Under the pieces are notes generated by a model. It searched no databases. It was not told the DNA's origin and saw nothing but the letters and a program-made list of their open reading frames with translations. Both the position numbers and the translations under genes were made by a program. Of a stretch of DNA of 64,000 bases, positions 11,376 through 24,000 are shown in pieces (the stretch's first letter is position 1; each line of letters starts with the position of its first letter). The stretch comes from Haemaphysalis longicornis (Eukaryota > Arthropoda > Arachnida > Ixodida > Ixodidae), in contig CM023449.1 in assembly GCA_013339765.2 (NCBI GenBank), forward strand, positions 227,351,712 through 227,415,711, written 5' to 3'.

Positions 11376-12952
11376 CAGTTGAACCTCGATATAATGAACC
11401 TCGATGCAACGAAATTCACGATATAACGAATTTTTTCAAGTTTTCTATCAAGATTTTGCTAAATGCATGTATTCTTATCTCAATTTTACCAAGTGATTTC
11501 GTGCAGCGCTTCCGATTTAGCGAAGTTACGGCAAGAAAGGAAGAACGAAATTCCAGTCGATGCATGTTTTATTTTGCCTCTCAGAGCCTACATTGAAAAC
11601 ATTCACTACTCGCATTGACTCTTAAAAGGCTAAAACAAAAGAAAAGTGGTGAAACCTGCGGCAAACTGCTAGCTGTCATGGACGGTTTAATAGTGCGGCC
11701 ACCATTTTGACGCCTTCATCGTTGCCTACACCAGCGCCCTCTATGCTTAGGCTGTCGAAGCCTACTTGAAGCTTTTTTCTACACGCCCTTGATCACAGTG
11801 CTGCTGCTCTAGGTTGTGCTCGCTGATAACCACATTAATATTTTGTTTGTGCATCATTAGGTGAGTCTTGTAAGCAGCATGAACACTCCAAGGAAAAGAA
11901 AAGTGTTCCGAACAAGGGCCAGAGGAAGTGTCGGTGAAACCGAAAGCAACCGAAGTGATGGATGCTATCGACGTTCTGCGGAGGCACGCAGGCACACACG
12001 AATGTTTAAGAGCAAGCCTTGTTAGCGCTGTCAGCATACGAGCGTCATGTAAAGCTCACCCTGGTCAACAAACGCCAAGCACTGCTTACGGACTTTTTCA
12101 CTATGGCTTGAACATCGAGTGCTGGTGGCAATAAATTGCTCTCTTTGAACGTGGTCATCTTCGTTTCACCCGTGTTCATTAGACAGCTGCGGTGCGGAGA
12201 AATCGGTTTCTTTGGATCTCAGTGGGCATATAAGTAACTGCTTAATCGAATTTGGCCGGAAGATAATGTAAGCTTTCCGCTTTAGCGGGAGCACGTAAGC
12301 GCTGCTCCACACAGTGATGCGGTCCGCGTGTACTCTGTTCAACTCACAATCATGGCTTTATCTCGAGTGTCGTGGTTGCATCACGCGCCCATACTGCAGA
12401 GCCTTTGTACATGAAAAAAGTCTTTCGAAAGTTTCATAGCAGCCTTCCGCTGTTGGCCCGCCGCACCCCTCAACGCCGCGCCTAAGCCTACCACTGAACG
12501 GACGAAAAGAAGCGTAACTTCGAACCAGCACCTCGCCGGGGTGAAGTTCACGGGGCATGGATGCGGGTTCAATTGACTAACAGCGGCATTTAGTAGTAAC
12601 CGAAATGAAAAAAGGAAAAAGTGGAAACCTTACCTGCTATCATATTTAATGAGGCGTTGCAGAAAAAGCACCGGTTTTACTACGACAGATGAACTACCAT
12701 CGGCTATCCGGACTCCATTGCCTAAGTGTTGAAACTCTCAATTCACACAATTTTCGCGGCCAGTTTTAGAACAAATTTCGCTTTAAGTGAAGAGGTAACT
12801 ACATAGCAGTTGTTTCCTGGTGATCGGCAAGGTTTTGAAACGTCAATAACTGCTTAAATTAACTGTAAAATCGAAACCTCGATATTATGAAATTTTCGAT
12901 TTAACGGAATTTGCGGCCCCAAGTACAACTTCGTTATATCGAGGTTTAACTG
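11376..12952. mobile_element. Tigger/pogo-like DNA transposon relic inside the LINE
   Basis: Ends are CAGTTGAACCTCGATATAA at the left and its inverted form at the right. Both sides are flanked by TA (11374-11375 and 12953-12954), and the LINE endonuclease frame is interrupted exactly there. A transposase C-terminal remnant lies at 11928-12107. At 1,577 bp it is shorter than an intact Tigger (commonly over 2 kb). The terminus, TA duplication and transposase tail agree on the family. Confidence 0.8.
11928..12107 (+). pseudogene. Pogo/Tigger transposase C-terminal fragment
   Basis: The frame contains VMDAIDVLRRHAGTHE, matching the C-terminal helix region of pogo/Tigger transposases (DDE, CENP-B relatives). 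A frameshift near 12060 leads to LLTDFFTMA and a stop, matching the usual QxxLTDFF tail. The catalytic DDE and DNA-binding domains are not present. Confidence 0.6.
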
Positions 12953-14033
12953 TATCTCCAATTTCACAATTTTCTGCTGCTACCGCCAAAGTAAGAGAAG
13001 CAGTGGTGAGCTTATAGCCATTACAAATACCTTACCAGCCTCACTCGTTCTGACAGACAACAAACATAGAATTAATCTGGACACATCTACCAGAGCCGCG
13101 AGATTCGTTTTTGGCGTCTGCTATAGACCGCCTGATAGCCAGCCAGATTTCTGCGACCTACTCCATCGATCCCACACTGCAGTAACAAATAAATACCCCA
13201 ATGTGCCGGTATTTCTATTCGCAGACTTCAATTATCCATTAATCAGCTGGCCGTTGGTTTCAGTGTCGAACGGGTCTCCGTCTACGAACAAAAATTTTTG
13301 AACACTGTACTCGACTTTGATCTTCACCAGACCATAATGTGCCCTACCGGGGGCAACAATACCCTCGACCTTCTACTGACGTCGTGCCCGGAGAACATAA
13401 AAACCGTTAATACCCTTACAGGTGTCAGTGACCACAACCTAATCCATATTTGCAAAGCTACACCACTGAGAAAGAAATCACCTACACAGAAGATAATCAC
13501 AGAACAGGGGAGGAAATTTAAATGCCCTTAATGATGACCTAACCAATTTCTTGGATAACTTTAGGAACACATACCTACATCGGCCGTGTCAACGCTAACT
13601 GGGAACTTTTAAAAACAATGATGCTCAACTTTAAAAACAGATAGATCCCTACTATTCTTATTAAATCCGATACTAACTGCCAATGGTCTAGCAAACAACT
13701 AAAATTGCTATGTAAGTGAAAAAAAAAAAAAATTGCCTCTACAGAAACGCTCACCTAAGCCAATGACCCGCTGCATAAGAACGCTACCGCTCATGCGCTA
13801 AACAATACCTAAATGAACTTAAAAAACCAAATTCTTTTCCAATGACCTGCTATCAGTTCTTCAAACAAATCCTAACAAATTCTGGCGCATGCTCTCCCCG
13901 ATGCATCCATCTAATCAAAGAGATCTTGTAAACACTCATGGAGACCCAATCGACCCCTCCCACTGTGCTTCTGCTTTAAATAACCACTTCTCGTCAAGTA
14001 TTTTCCCCTGCTAACCATAACGACACCAAAACA

Positions 14034-14507
14034 TTGCCCAATCATGCCTCTGTAACAACGCCAGAAATCGAAATCAGCCTTGAAGGAATATATAATCTGA
14101 CCAATGACCTCAAATTTTCATCCGCAGCCGGCTGCGACAAGATAAATAGTAAATTGCTGAACAACACCGCATCAGTCTCAAGCCGAATATTTCACTTGAT
14201 CTTTACCCAATCACTACAAACAGGAGACGTCCCCGACGACTGGAAGAAAACTCAGATTATACCAATTTTCAAATCAGGCAGTTGTGCTTTGCCAGCAAAC
14301 TATCGCCCTATTTCCAACCCCAGCATCGCATCCATACTGCTCAAACACATCATTGCGTCAAGTTTAATGGCCCATCTAGAATCCATCAATTTTTTCTATC
14401 ATCACCAACACGGCTTCCGAAAACTTTTGTCATGCGAAACGCAGCTGGCAGAATTCACGCACGATATACAACACTTCATGGACGAAAGCATTCAAACAGA
14501 TGCCATA
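14034..14507 (+). pseudogene. LINE reverse transcriptase, N-terminal half
   Basis: About 158 codons align with RT fingers. Motifs are GCDKINSKLL, DDWKKTQIIPIFKSG, NYRPIS and HGFRKLLSCETQL, typical of CR1/L2 clades. The palm with the YADD catalytic box is absent because homology ends at about 14507. Sequence after that (14530-14900) is unrelated and unrecognised. Confidence 0.75.
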
Positions 14508-15042
14508 CTGAGCGTCCCAACTATGCAGTAGCCACTTTGCGGCGATCGGAAAGGACGTTTTGGTGAAACCAGCCACAGAGTCAATTGCACTTTAGTAGCT
14601 AGTGTTCTCCCCCCCCCCACCCACACCTCTGTTTCAAGGCAACAGGAAAGGGGAAGACAAGGGCTCTGGCAATGCACCCATGCCAGTTGTGTTGCTCTGG
14701 GGAGATACAGTGCTCCGAAAATTGGCCATTTTTTTTTTGTCAACTTGTGCAAATAGTTTGTCACCTCAGCTGACTGAAGTTATTTTGTGGGGAACTTTTC
14801 CGATAGTTCTCGACAGGGCAACTTATGGGAATGCACAGAAAATAAAACGTGCAATCCAAAAATGCGACTTAGGAAAAAACGATTTTTAGGGCATCGATTG
14901 ATTGATTGATTGATTAACCAATCCGTCAGACCAATAAAAACAGCGTTACCTTTATTGGGGCTGCTTAGAAAATCATGCTGTCAAGTCAGCATCTTTCCCG
15001 ACTTAAGTGACATGAGCGATGAAATCCTGGCTTTTCAGACTA

Positions 15043-15697
15043 CCGTATTTACCCGATTCTAACGCGCACTTTTTTTCCGAAAAAATAGGCCAAAAAATCG
15101 CATGCGCGTTAGAATCGGATACAAAACCGAAACTGCCGAAACAGCGGAAATTTCGTACCACCCATCGCCATCGCCATCTCAAGATGGCGCCAAAGCTTTT
15201 AGCATGGCTTTTAGCAACGATTTTTCGGACGCAGCAAGCCTAGGCGCCTAGGCTTTTCTATCGGCGTTCACACAAATCGTTAAATCGTTGAAATCGTTTC
15301 ACTTGCGCGCTTGATAACAGCAATGGCAGCAGCGGCTCCCACGCGTTCAAAACGAGCGGTCGGATGAAGCGTGCCCCTCTGGAGAAGCTCTCTGGATGGG
15401 CGTGCGAGGCGTGGGCCACGATCCCATCGACCATGGTTGAACGTTCGTTCAGAAGTGTGGCTCGCGAACGCGCTTGAAGGCACCGAGGACTAGATGTTGT
15501 GGTCAGCGGAGAGCGACGAGGAGTGAGATGAGTGAGGTTACTTCGGGAAATAAATCGCCCGTTTCTCTCGCATTCATTTGTCTGGGTCACAAAGTCCCGT
15601 GCGCATTACAATTGGAGGTGCGAGTTTTTTTCGTTTTTTGCCAGGAAAATCGGGTGCGCGTTAGAATCGGGGGCGCGTTAGAATCGGGTAAATACGG
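15043..15697 (+). mobile_element. Non-autonomous pogo-like element with transposase tail
   Basis: The termini CCGTATTTACCCGATTC and the inverse GAATCGGGTAAATACGG are flanked by TA (15041-15042 and 15698-15699). A second, shorter inverted block (TTAGAATCGG) lies inside each end. Around 15415-15540 the plus strand keeps TIPST.VERSF and, in a shifted frame, remains of the acidic tail of a pogo-type transposase. The copy at 26822-27402 is the same family in opposite orientation. It is a deletion derivative of a larger transposon. Confidence 0.8.
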
Positions 15698-15815
15698 TAT
15701 TTTGGAGCAGTTAGACGCATGTTTTACCATTTTCATGCCTTTGGAGTGGCTTGGAGCAGGAAAATGCACCTGTATAAAAACAGCGCAATATGCACAGCTG
15801 TGCCACCCATGCATG
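15698..15815. repeat. Second copy of the TTTTGGAGCAG repeat
   Basis: Same direction and similar length as 4186-4310, sharing TTTTGGAGCAG, AATTTTCATGC-like and GCGCAATATG..CAGCTGTG blocks. It abuts the TA flank of the element ending at 15697, so the pogo-like element may have inserted into it. Confidence 0.5.
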
Positions 15816-16299
15816 TTCGAGGGTACCTGGCAGTTGGTACAGATGAAGGTTTGCGATGAAGTTTTCAGATGGGTGGTCATGCTGGGCGCACTTTGTGCAG
15901 GTGAGTTGGCCAAAGCAGGAGTTGCCATATAAGATGGGAAAAAAGTCGAGATTCTTTCCCCTAAAATTTGCCAGAAAGCCACCCTTCGACCTATATACCG
16001 GTCATTGGCCTAACATCAGTTACCATTGGGCCCATTCAAACCGCAAAGGCACCATCGCCACCAGCATCAATTGGACGCGCCCCCATCTTTGTTTCGTTGC
16101 TCCCTTCCGGTTCTCTCATTGTCTTATGCTATGTGAGTGCGTGTTATTTTTCTTCTCGCTCAAGAGAAATTCAGGCACTTGGTGCCAGTTTGACCACCGC
16201 ATTTAAAAGAAACATCACATTGCATACCCAAGCCAATGGCAATGTGTATGACTACCACCAGTTCAGTGTCACCGAAAAGAATGCACACTAGTGGCGTAA

Positions 16300-17170
16300 G
16301 CTTAAGGGGCAGCTATCAGTATGCAACCCTCGGAAGACCTCGCTTTGTGGGTGCCGAGCTGTGCACCTGGAACTTGAAGGGCCCCTGAGATGGGGCTTTT
16401 TGGGGGGTCGATGGTATCGGAGCGCAACGGCTATTTCTTGAACTAATCATGACGTGCTAGTGCACCCTTGATTTAAGCAATTTTTTACGAGCGTACAAAC
16501 ATCAGAAAGCTACAAAAACATCTTCTGTGAGTGTGTGCGTTTGCACAGTAGAACATATTTGTTTTATACCTGAGTGCAAAGCACTCACACACAGGGCCTA
16601 AATCCGGCTTGATGCTCCTCCGTTATCGGCGGAAGGATACAGTGAGCGCAGGAGCAACGACACCCGCAAACGGATAGCTCAGCACTCCGGGTCTGGTGTA
16701 AGAGTTTCATCAATTGCATTTGTTTTCTTGGATGCTGTACCCAAAAGGATTCTTTGCACCATCTGTGTTTCAAGCATAGCCTCGCCGTTGTTTCAGTTAT
16801 GAAGCTGTAACGAACGGCGTGCCAAGGGAGCACCACGCCGACAACGAAGGTGGGAGCTCCGCACGCAGCGCTTGGACGACGCCGGGCATTGCTCGTGATG
16901 ACGAGGCGCACGCTCAAGTGCGCTCACGCGGGCTAAATAAATCAGTTCAAGCCCAAACGCTGTCGCAGCTGATTCTCTGGGCCGGTCGTGACAAGGGGAT
17001 GCATGCGCATCCCGTAACGACAGCTCCTGCCTTACTCTAAGACTCCTGCCAAAGAGTTTCATTTCATTGCTTTCCATGAAGTCACGATCGCAGGAAAGAG
17101 TAGTTTGGTGCGCCCGGCCTTCTGAATGAACCGTGTTGCCAAGTGTCCTTAGTGCGCTTTACCGTTTACC
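16300..17170. other. Unassigned; possible degenerate solo LTR near 16807-17023
   Basis: A stretch beginning TGTAACGAACGG and ending CCGTAACGACA contains AATAAA at about 16936, as many gypsy LTRs do. No target duplication was found, so the LTR reading is weak. The rest of the interval shows no gene. Confidence 0.25.
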
Positions 17171-17177
17171 GTGTTAA

Positions 17178-17916
17178 TCCTTTGAGGGTCGAATTTTTTC
17201 GTCAAATGCGACCCCCCAGGGTCGTTTTTTTTATTGCTGATTTAAATTCTTTGGATGCATCGATTTCGAGAATAAATTATCGTAATTTTGTTATAGTGAC
17301 CATAAAGTGACAAAAAAAAATCGTTTGTGTTGTTAATACATGTGGTTTATTCATGAGTGACACAAGAAAAGTTCTAAATAAAAAAGAGAGAGTAACAAGC
17401 CAGCACCTTTTGAGTGAATCAAAATCAGATAGACATCAGTTTCGCGGGTGCAAAAAGTGGGAAGCGCCCGGAGGACGATATTTAAAACCGACTGCTGTGC
17501 CCGCACGCACGCGCGGCCGGATGCGAGAGCAATAGATAGCGCACTGCTCCTAAAAAATACAAAAAAAGGAGAAAAGAGCTTCATCAGTTTCGCAGGCAGC
17601 CTTGGTCTGTAGCAGACGCAAGAAGCGAGAGGCGCCCTGTGTACCCGGTGGGCAATACCCAGTGCGCCCCCTCGTTACTGGATGCGCAAGCGATAGCCGG
17701 CACGCCGCTGAAGTAAATCATAAAAAAAAAGAAGAGCCATCGACGCATGAAAATAATTTGACGTATTTTAGCATGGTGGCAGCACATGCCAAGCAAGAGA
17801 AGTTGGTGAAAAAGGCGTGCTTTTTAAACATACAAGCGATGATGTACATGTCCGTTATTGACCATTTTGAAGGTGCTTGCAGAGGACGTACATGTACGTC
17901 TGTGACTCAGAAAGGG
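17178..17916. mobile_element. TTAA-flanked MITE, piggyBac-like
   Basis: TTAA occurs at 17174-17177 and 17917-17920. Ends are TCCTTTGAGGGTC and, inverted, CCCTTTCTGAGTC, which match imperfectly. TTAA duplication with CCCTTT-type ends fits piggyBac. No transposase is seen in 739 bp. An internal palindrome ACGTACATGTACGT lies near 17887-17900. Confidence 0.55.
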
Positions 17917-17988
17917 TTAATTGAAGCAAGAGTAGCTGTTTGCCGCTGAAAATAAAAGGATTGCACTCCGCGGTTTCTGCATTCCAGC

Positions 17989-18225
17989 TTACTGGCTGCC
18001 AAGTAGCCACATCTGGCGAACTCGTCTCAAAGCAAATGATCTTCTTTTCGTCGCCTCGACAGCCTTGAAGTTAACTTCCCCTGCGCTACCCTTAAATCCT
18101 AGGGCTTCTGGAAGCCGAATATTTCCCTCATGTAGATTTGGATAGATACCTTGACATTCTAACACTATGTGCCGCATAGTTTGTTTCTTTTCCGCAGACC
18201 ACGCATATCGCATCATTTTGTGAAT
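17989..18225 (-). pseudogene. LINE ORF2 C-terminal end
   Basis: About 79 codons continue the coding of the 25100-25729 segment. A C..C....H....C arrangement (CVVCGK..RHIVLEC) spans a one-base frameshift. The CxxC-H-C zinc-binding motif is usual near the C-terminus of LINE ORF2 proteins. It ends with PEALGF and a basic tail. Confidence 0.6.
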
Positions 18226-18906
18226 ACAGTGTAGACCGCTTATAACGTATGTCGCGGGAGCCGCAAAAATCCGCACTATAAGCGGTACCGCACTATAACC
18301 AAAACACGCGCGAATTCAACCACATCGCCACCTATCTCTCAAGTCAACCTATATTTATCATCACTCAAATGCACAGCGCTTAAAAATGAAGGCACGGTCT
18401 ATATTTCGTATTATTTTTAACATCAGCCGCTGCTGCAGGGCAAAAGCGCGCAGTCTCAAAACGGCGAGCGCGGCTTTAACTTCCGTTGTGTTTGTTTTGA
18501 AAGACCATGGCTGCGTTTTTAGCGTCTATGAACAGATGCCGCAAGACGTGATAAGAACGCCAGCGGGGGTTTTTTTTTTTATTATTATTATTATTATTAC
18601 CCCACCTTGTGTTCATGCCGAAGGCGGCTGCTTATCAGCGCAACGTACTGGAGGTGGAAATCTTCGGCTTCGCGCGGCTCGAATGTTTGGAAAGGGAAAG
18701 AGCGGTGGCTTATCTGCAACAACATTCTAAAGCGTAAACCGAGTGGCAGATTTGGTATCACGAAAACGTGCAGTGCACGCCAGCGCGGATACAACTGGCG
18801 GATACACCAGGAGCCCATCGAGGTGACACTCGACACGGTACCGTGTTTCAAGGCCGTTTTACGGCCACCCTTTCGCCGCCGGCGACGGCTTCGCTAAGCC
18901 TACACC

Positions 18907-20854
18907 ATGGAACCACCGGGGACGACCGCCGACCAGGTTGCGCCGACACCACCGCCATCTGATGACTACAGACAACAACAGGCGACGCCGATTCAAGCAG
19001 AAATGCCGCCGCGTTTACCACAGCAACAAGAACGGCAAGCACGTGCCGATCTCGAAGCAACTCCTGGCGCGAGCTCTGAGGCTTGCCGCGAAGGGCCACA
19101 CCAGCATCGGCGCGAACGCTCGAGGAAAGACAAGCAACGCTATGGGAGGAGCCGCAGCGCTCGCCGCAACCGCCACGACAGGAGGGGCTCTTCGAGCGCC
19201 TCAGACAGCAGTACAACGGGAAAAAGAACGCGCCACGGCCTCCTGACGCATTCGGCTCAAGAAAATGAATCGGCCATCTCAAGTGACGAAGACGGCATGG
19301 AAACATACGTGGCGAAAGAGCGCGCCGAGGAATGCGGCCATGATGTTACAGTGCCTGACCCAACAATGGAAGTCACCGGTGCACATCTCAAGAACTCTCC
19401 GTGCTCACCACTGCATCACAGGCGGACTGGCCTGCAAACCGATTTTAACGTGTGCGACGGTGACGGTGTTGACACCGGAGCAGCCTACCAGGTTCAACAA
19501 CGGCGTAAACGTAAGCAACTAAATCCTTATTCTGAACCTCCCGTGGAAACCTATGTCCTAGTCATACGCCCGCGCGCCCACGAGAATCTCAGCACTTTAC
19601 CAACTAAGGACCTCCACTTCACACTCATCTCCGCAGCACCCGCAGAGAATGTTACAAAACCTATGACGTACAGAGTTCATCCTGCATCGAACACAATCAC
19701 GGTGCTGGTCCATGGCAAAAAAACAAGCCGATGCCCTACTCAAACTGACGAACCTCGAAATTCGGGGTAAGCAGATTGCTGTGCAAGTCTACCAGGCTCC
19801 CGGACGAGATATGTGCCGTGGAGTGATCTATAACATCGACTGCAAAGAAAGCAAGGCTGAACTTAAGGCGGCGTTGTGCAACCGTCAGAGAATACTTGAC
19901 GCACGCCCAATGGGCAGCCGTGGAGCATGCCTGTTGACGTTTGAGGGGCGACGCCCACCTAGATCTGTGATTTATTACGGCCGCATTTCTCGAGTCACGC
20001 TCTACGAACCCAAATCGGTCGTATGCAGTCGCTGTCATCGGTTCGGCCACAAGAAAGACGTGTGCCCTCACCAGGAAGTATGTGACACATGCGGCAAGAA
20101 CCACGGAAACGATACCGCTGCCGTCACTAAATGCAAGGAAGCAAATATAATGACCTGCCGCAACTGTAAGAAGCAGGGACATGTGGCTACCGACCCAAAA
20201 TGTCCGACTAAAATTAAGGCTGATGCTGAACTAGCCGCAAAGCGCCGACCACGGTCACAGACCCGAGGGAACAGATACGGTACCCTTCGATCACCAAGCG
20301 GTGGCAGAACACCCGGACAATGCGATGCGGAGTTATCAGATCATGCCTCACAAGAGCGTACCACTACAGCGCTGCCGTCATCAGCAAATGGCGCAGCGCG
20401 CGGACAGCAGCAACGTTCGAGCAACTCGCAACCGGCGCATGTTGAGCGTAAACGGCATGTCTCCTACGCCGCGGCGACCACAACACCCAGCCAGATCGAA
20501 GAGACTGCAAAGACATCAACTAGTGCTACAAAGGAACAACCTCCACTGAAGGGCATCCTGCAAGAGGAAGCCACTATTCAAGCCGAGTTGGAAAAGCTCG
20601 CGCAAGAAGCAGCTGACCTTCGACGACGACTCGAAGAAAACGGAAGCGCGCCATACCGCCCTCCTCAAGCGACTCCGCGCTGCACGGCGGGAACAGCCGT
20701 ACACCGGGCGACCACCTGCACAGGAGGATTCCGCTACGGCAGCGATGCAGCCAACAGGCCTGGCACAGCTGCTTCATCAACTGTTTCAACCGCTTCTTCA
20801 AGCCCAAGAAAAGCACTACCAAGCACAAGAACAACACTTCCGTCGTCAACATGA
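18907..20854 (+). pseudogene. I-clade LINE ORF1 (gag-like, CCHC), one frameshift
   Basis: The ATG at 18907 has good context (ACCATGG). The first frame runs to 19770 and the second, in the +1 register, carries on from 19712 to TAA at about 20854. The switch falls on a run of seven A at about 19720; six would keep one frame of about 649 codons. The N-terminal half is hydrophilic and Arg/Gln-rich. The second half holds CSRCHRFGHKKDVC, CDTCGKNHGN and CRNCKKQGHVATDPKC, three zinc-knuckle-like motifs that bind LINE RNA. A Gln/Glu-rich segment with coiled-coil character follows near 20560-20640. By family the product coats the RNA for transport to the nucleus. Confidence 0.8.
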
Positions 20855-21008
20855 ACTCCTTCAGCGGCTTGTCACGTCCCACGCTTAGCTACGCGGCCTT
20901 GGACCTGCCGCCCGGCATTCACCCTCACCTGGTGTTCGTGAGACTGTCAGGGACAGGGTACGTGACCTTCGATCAATCTACGGACTCGACAAATACTGTT
21001 AACTGGAC

Positions 21009-24000
21009 ATGGCTCCGCCACTTATAGTGCAATGGAACTGTCGCGGACTCCGCCGTAAAATCTCCGCTTTTAGGCTTTACCTTCAATCCCTCCCACACCC
21101 TCCATCTATCATACTCCTTCAGGAAACCCACGGTGTATACAACATTGCAGGGTACGAGTCATTCATACAGCCCAGTATACCGACTCGCCGCGATCCCAAT
21201 CCTCGTACCTATGTTGTGACATATGTCCTCCGCACAATACCAACTCACCAGGTAGATGTTTCCGCATACAACTCTATTATGTCGGAATTGGTCCTTACTA
21301 TCACTCAATTTCCTGGATGCTCTATCCCACTAGTTGTCATGAATTCGTATTAGCTTCCTAAGGCGAGACCCGCTTTGGGGTGGTTAGGTAAGATCCTTCA
21401 CTCCTACCGTGATCATGCTGTTATTTGGGCTGGGGATTTTAACGCTCACCATCCTGATTGGCTCTACACATACACCTCACCATCAGGTCAACTCCTAAGG
21501 CGGGTCACTCAGCAACTCCGATTTTCTCTGCTTAATGATCTAACCAGCCCTACACGACAAGGCAATAGTTGCCAAAGAGATACGATTCCTGATCTCACTT
21601 GGGCAATAGGCTTGCCTTCGGCTATATGGAAGTCCAGGATAATTCTCTAGGCAGCGATCATCACATTATTCACACAACTGTACCCTTGAATGGTGCTTCA
21701 ATTCCGTCACCGCGAAGTGCTCCGCCTCACTAATTGGAATGGTTTCCGGGAATCAATCGATATGGCTGCCATATCTGATTTAAGCACCTGGAATTCTGCA
21801 ATTCTCAACACCTATGGCCATAACACCAAGCTTATTGCTCTTTCTGACACACGTCCGGCTGTTGATACACATCTTTTACGCCTTTGGGATCAGCGTCATG
21901 CGCTTATGTGCCGATGGAAGCGTAATAAGCGCAATCGCTCCCTCAAAGCACGCATCGATGCTCTCACAATCGAGGCTCTAGATTATGCGCGCACTCTTGA
22001 AAAACATCCAACTGGCTGTCCTTCTGTGACTCTCTGAGTGGAACACTGCATACAACTCGGATTTGGCAACTTATCCGTTCCATGTCCGGGCAGGCACGGC
22101 GATCCACGCACATCACATCGTTGCGGTTGCAGACAGGTCTTAGCTTGGCTGATTTGGCCGACGAACTTCAAGCTTCCTTCTTTCCTTTTCCTTCTTTGCC
22201 TCCGCCGCCTCATCCTGTCACTTGTCCCACTCAAGAACCTATTGACGCAGATTTTACATTCGCTGAACTCCGCGCTACACTCACCGATTGCAAACGACAC
22301 ACAACACCAGGACCGGACCTGATTACATACTCCCACTTAAGGAACCTTCCGGACTCCGCTCTAGAAACTCTTCTAATTTCATCAATGAAGCATGGCGAAC
22401 AGGCTGTATCCCCCCTGAGTGGAAGACTGCTAACATCCGCCCTATTCCAAAACCAGGCAAATCACGTGCTTTGAACAGTCTACACACAATTTCACTTACG
22501 TCCTGTGTTGGAAAACTGATGGAGCGTATGGTCCTGCATCGTCTCACTTGGCTTCTTGAACATAGCCAATTCTTTGACTGGACTATGACTGGGTTCCGCG
22601 CTCACAGGTCAACACAGGATACAATGCTGCGAATCCAACAAGAGGTGTACGCATATCCGAGCGCAGCCCAACTTAGAGCAATCGTGAGTCTAGACTTCCA
22701 AAAGGCGTTTGATGCAGTTTCGCACTCTGCAATTCTTGAACAAATCTGGATACTTACGCCTAGCTCCCGACTGTACAACTACATCCACAATTTTCTGACC
22801 ACACGACTACACTCTTTGGTGTTAGAGGACTACCGCCAAACCCCCTGGACTCCTACCAGAGGAGTTCCTCAGGGATCTGTCCTTTCCCCTACTCTGTTCA
22901 ATTTAGCACTTCGCCCCCTGCCTCGTATGCTACATTCCGTTCCTAATCTCTCGTTTGGACTGTACGCCGATGACATAACCCTTTGGTGTTCTACCGGCAG
23001 CCCAGCTGCACTGTCCGACACACTTCAGGCTGGAATTGATGCGGTCCACTCGTTCGGGTTAAGCGTAGGTCTCACACTATCTCCGCAGAAGTCTGAGTAC
23101 CTCGTGGTCACTGATGAGCGTTTGCGGGCTAAAGCTAGCGACCAACGCTCTCAAGTAGAACTCGTGATTGATGACATTCCTCTTCCACGTAAGGCCTGGC
23201 TGCGCGTCCTCGGCTTCGACCTACAGGATAATGGGAAGGCCTTAAAGTGGCTCAATCGATGTAAGGCTCAAATTACCCAACTAACTCACATAATCGGCAG
23301 GCTGACCCGACGTCGCCAAGGCCTACGAGAACACGATATTACGCGACTTGTGAACTTTCTAATATATACTCGCGTTCTTTACGCACTGCCGTACGTAAAA
23401 TTAACGTCATCGCAACGATCCCAGCTTGAGCGGCTCCTCCGGCCTGCCACCCCGCCTGGCTCTAGGGGTACCTAGATATACCCCCCTCGCTAAGTTGGAG
23501 GCTGCTCAGCCGTTCGCATCATTGTCAGATCAAGTTGATCTTCATTTGGCGGCACAACACACTCGTCTCCAGCTTACTTGGCATGGGCGTCTTCTCCTAT
23601 CCTCACTTCATTACGAGGTAGCTTTCGTTACCCCGAAATTACAGCGACATACCCCCCTTGGTATCCACTCCCTCGCATAAAAGTTCCTACCATTCCAATC
23701 AATGTATCCGCAACCTCGCATGCAGGACGTCGTCGAGCTCGAATATGCACTCTTCGCTACCGCTATGGTGATCTAGCAACAGTGACGTACACAGATGCCT
23801 CCTTCTCATCCAAAGACGCACGCGGGGTCACAGTAGTTGTTCCTCCTACCCACCCGCCCTTGCAGAAAAGATACTCGGGGCCGTTCCTTCCGTCCTGTCT
23901 CTAGAGGCTCAAGCAATAACTGACGCAATCTTATCGTAGCCACTCCTGGTAACCACGTGATCCTCAGCGACAGTCAGGATGCTCTGCGCTTGTTCCAGGA

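Larger units (their letters stand above)
11230..13531 (+). pseudogene. LINE ORF2 endonuclease domain, split by a DNA transposon
   Basis: The first part starts with an ATG at 11230 and a TNIRSL motif, and includes a TETWL motif near 11325. It is cut at 11375 by the Tigger-like element. The continuation from 12955 includes GVCYRPP (about 13115), a DFNYPLISW motif (about 13225) and SDHNLI (about 13430). These are the conserved blocks of apurinic-like endonucleases that nick the target in LINE insertion. At least one frameshift and one in-frame stop interrupt it. The best single open stretch is 13298-13531. Confidence 0.7.
10630..14525 (+). mobile_element. L2/CR1-type LINE, broken and 3'-truncated
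   Basis: In order on the plus strand: the C-terminal part of an ORF1 (to 11100), the start of an endonuclease-reverse transcriptase ORF2 at 11230, a foreign element at 11376-12952, the remainder of the endonuclease (about 12955-13531), a linker region and the first part of the reverse transcriptase (14034-14507). The 3' half of the RT and the tail are missing. Several stops and frameshifts are present, so it is dead. Clade assignment rests on the endonuclease and RT motifs read by eye. Confidence 0.75.

Noticed and set aside
14898..14920. (GATT)n run as a fourth SINE
   Set aside because: Only the simple repeat is present; the SINE body and boxes are missing.
15258..15590. 110-codon minus-strand frame in the pogo-like element
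   Set aside because: The transposase remnant lies on the plus strand; this is its antisense.
19736..20182. 148-codon minus-strand frame
   Set aside because: Antisense to the zinc-knuckle region of the LINE ORF1.
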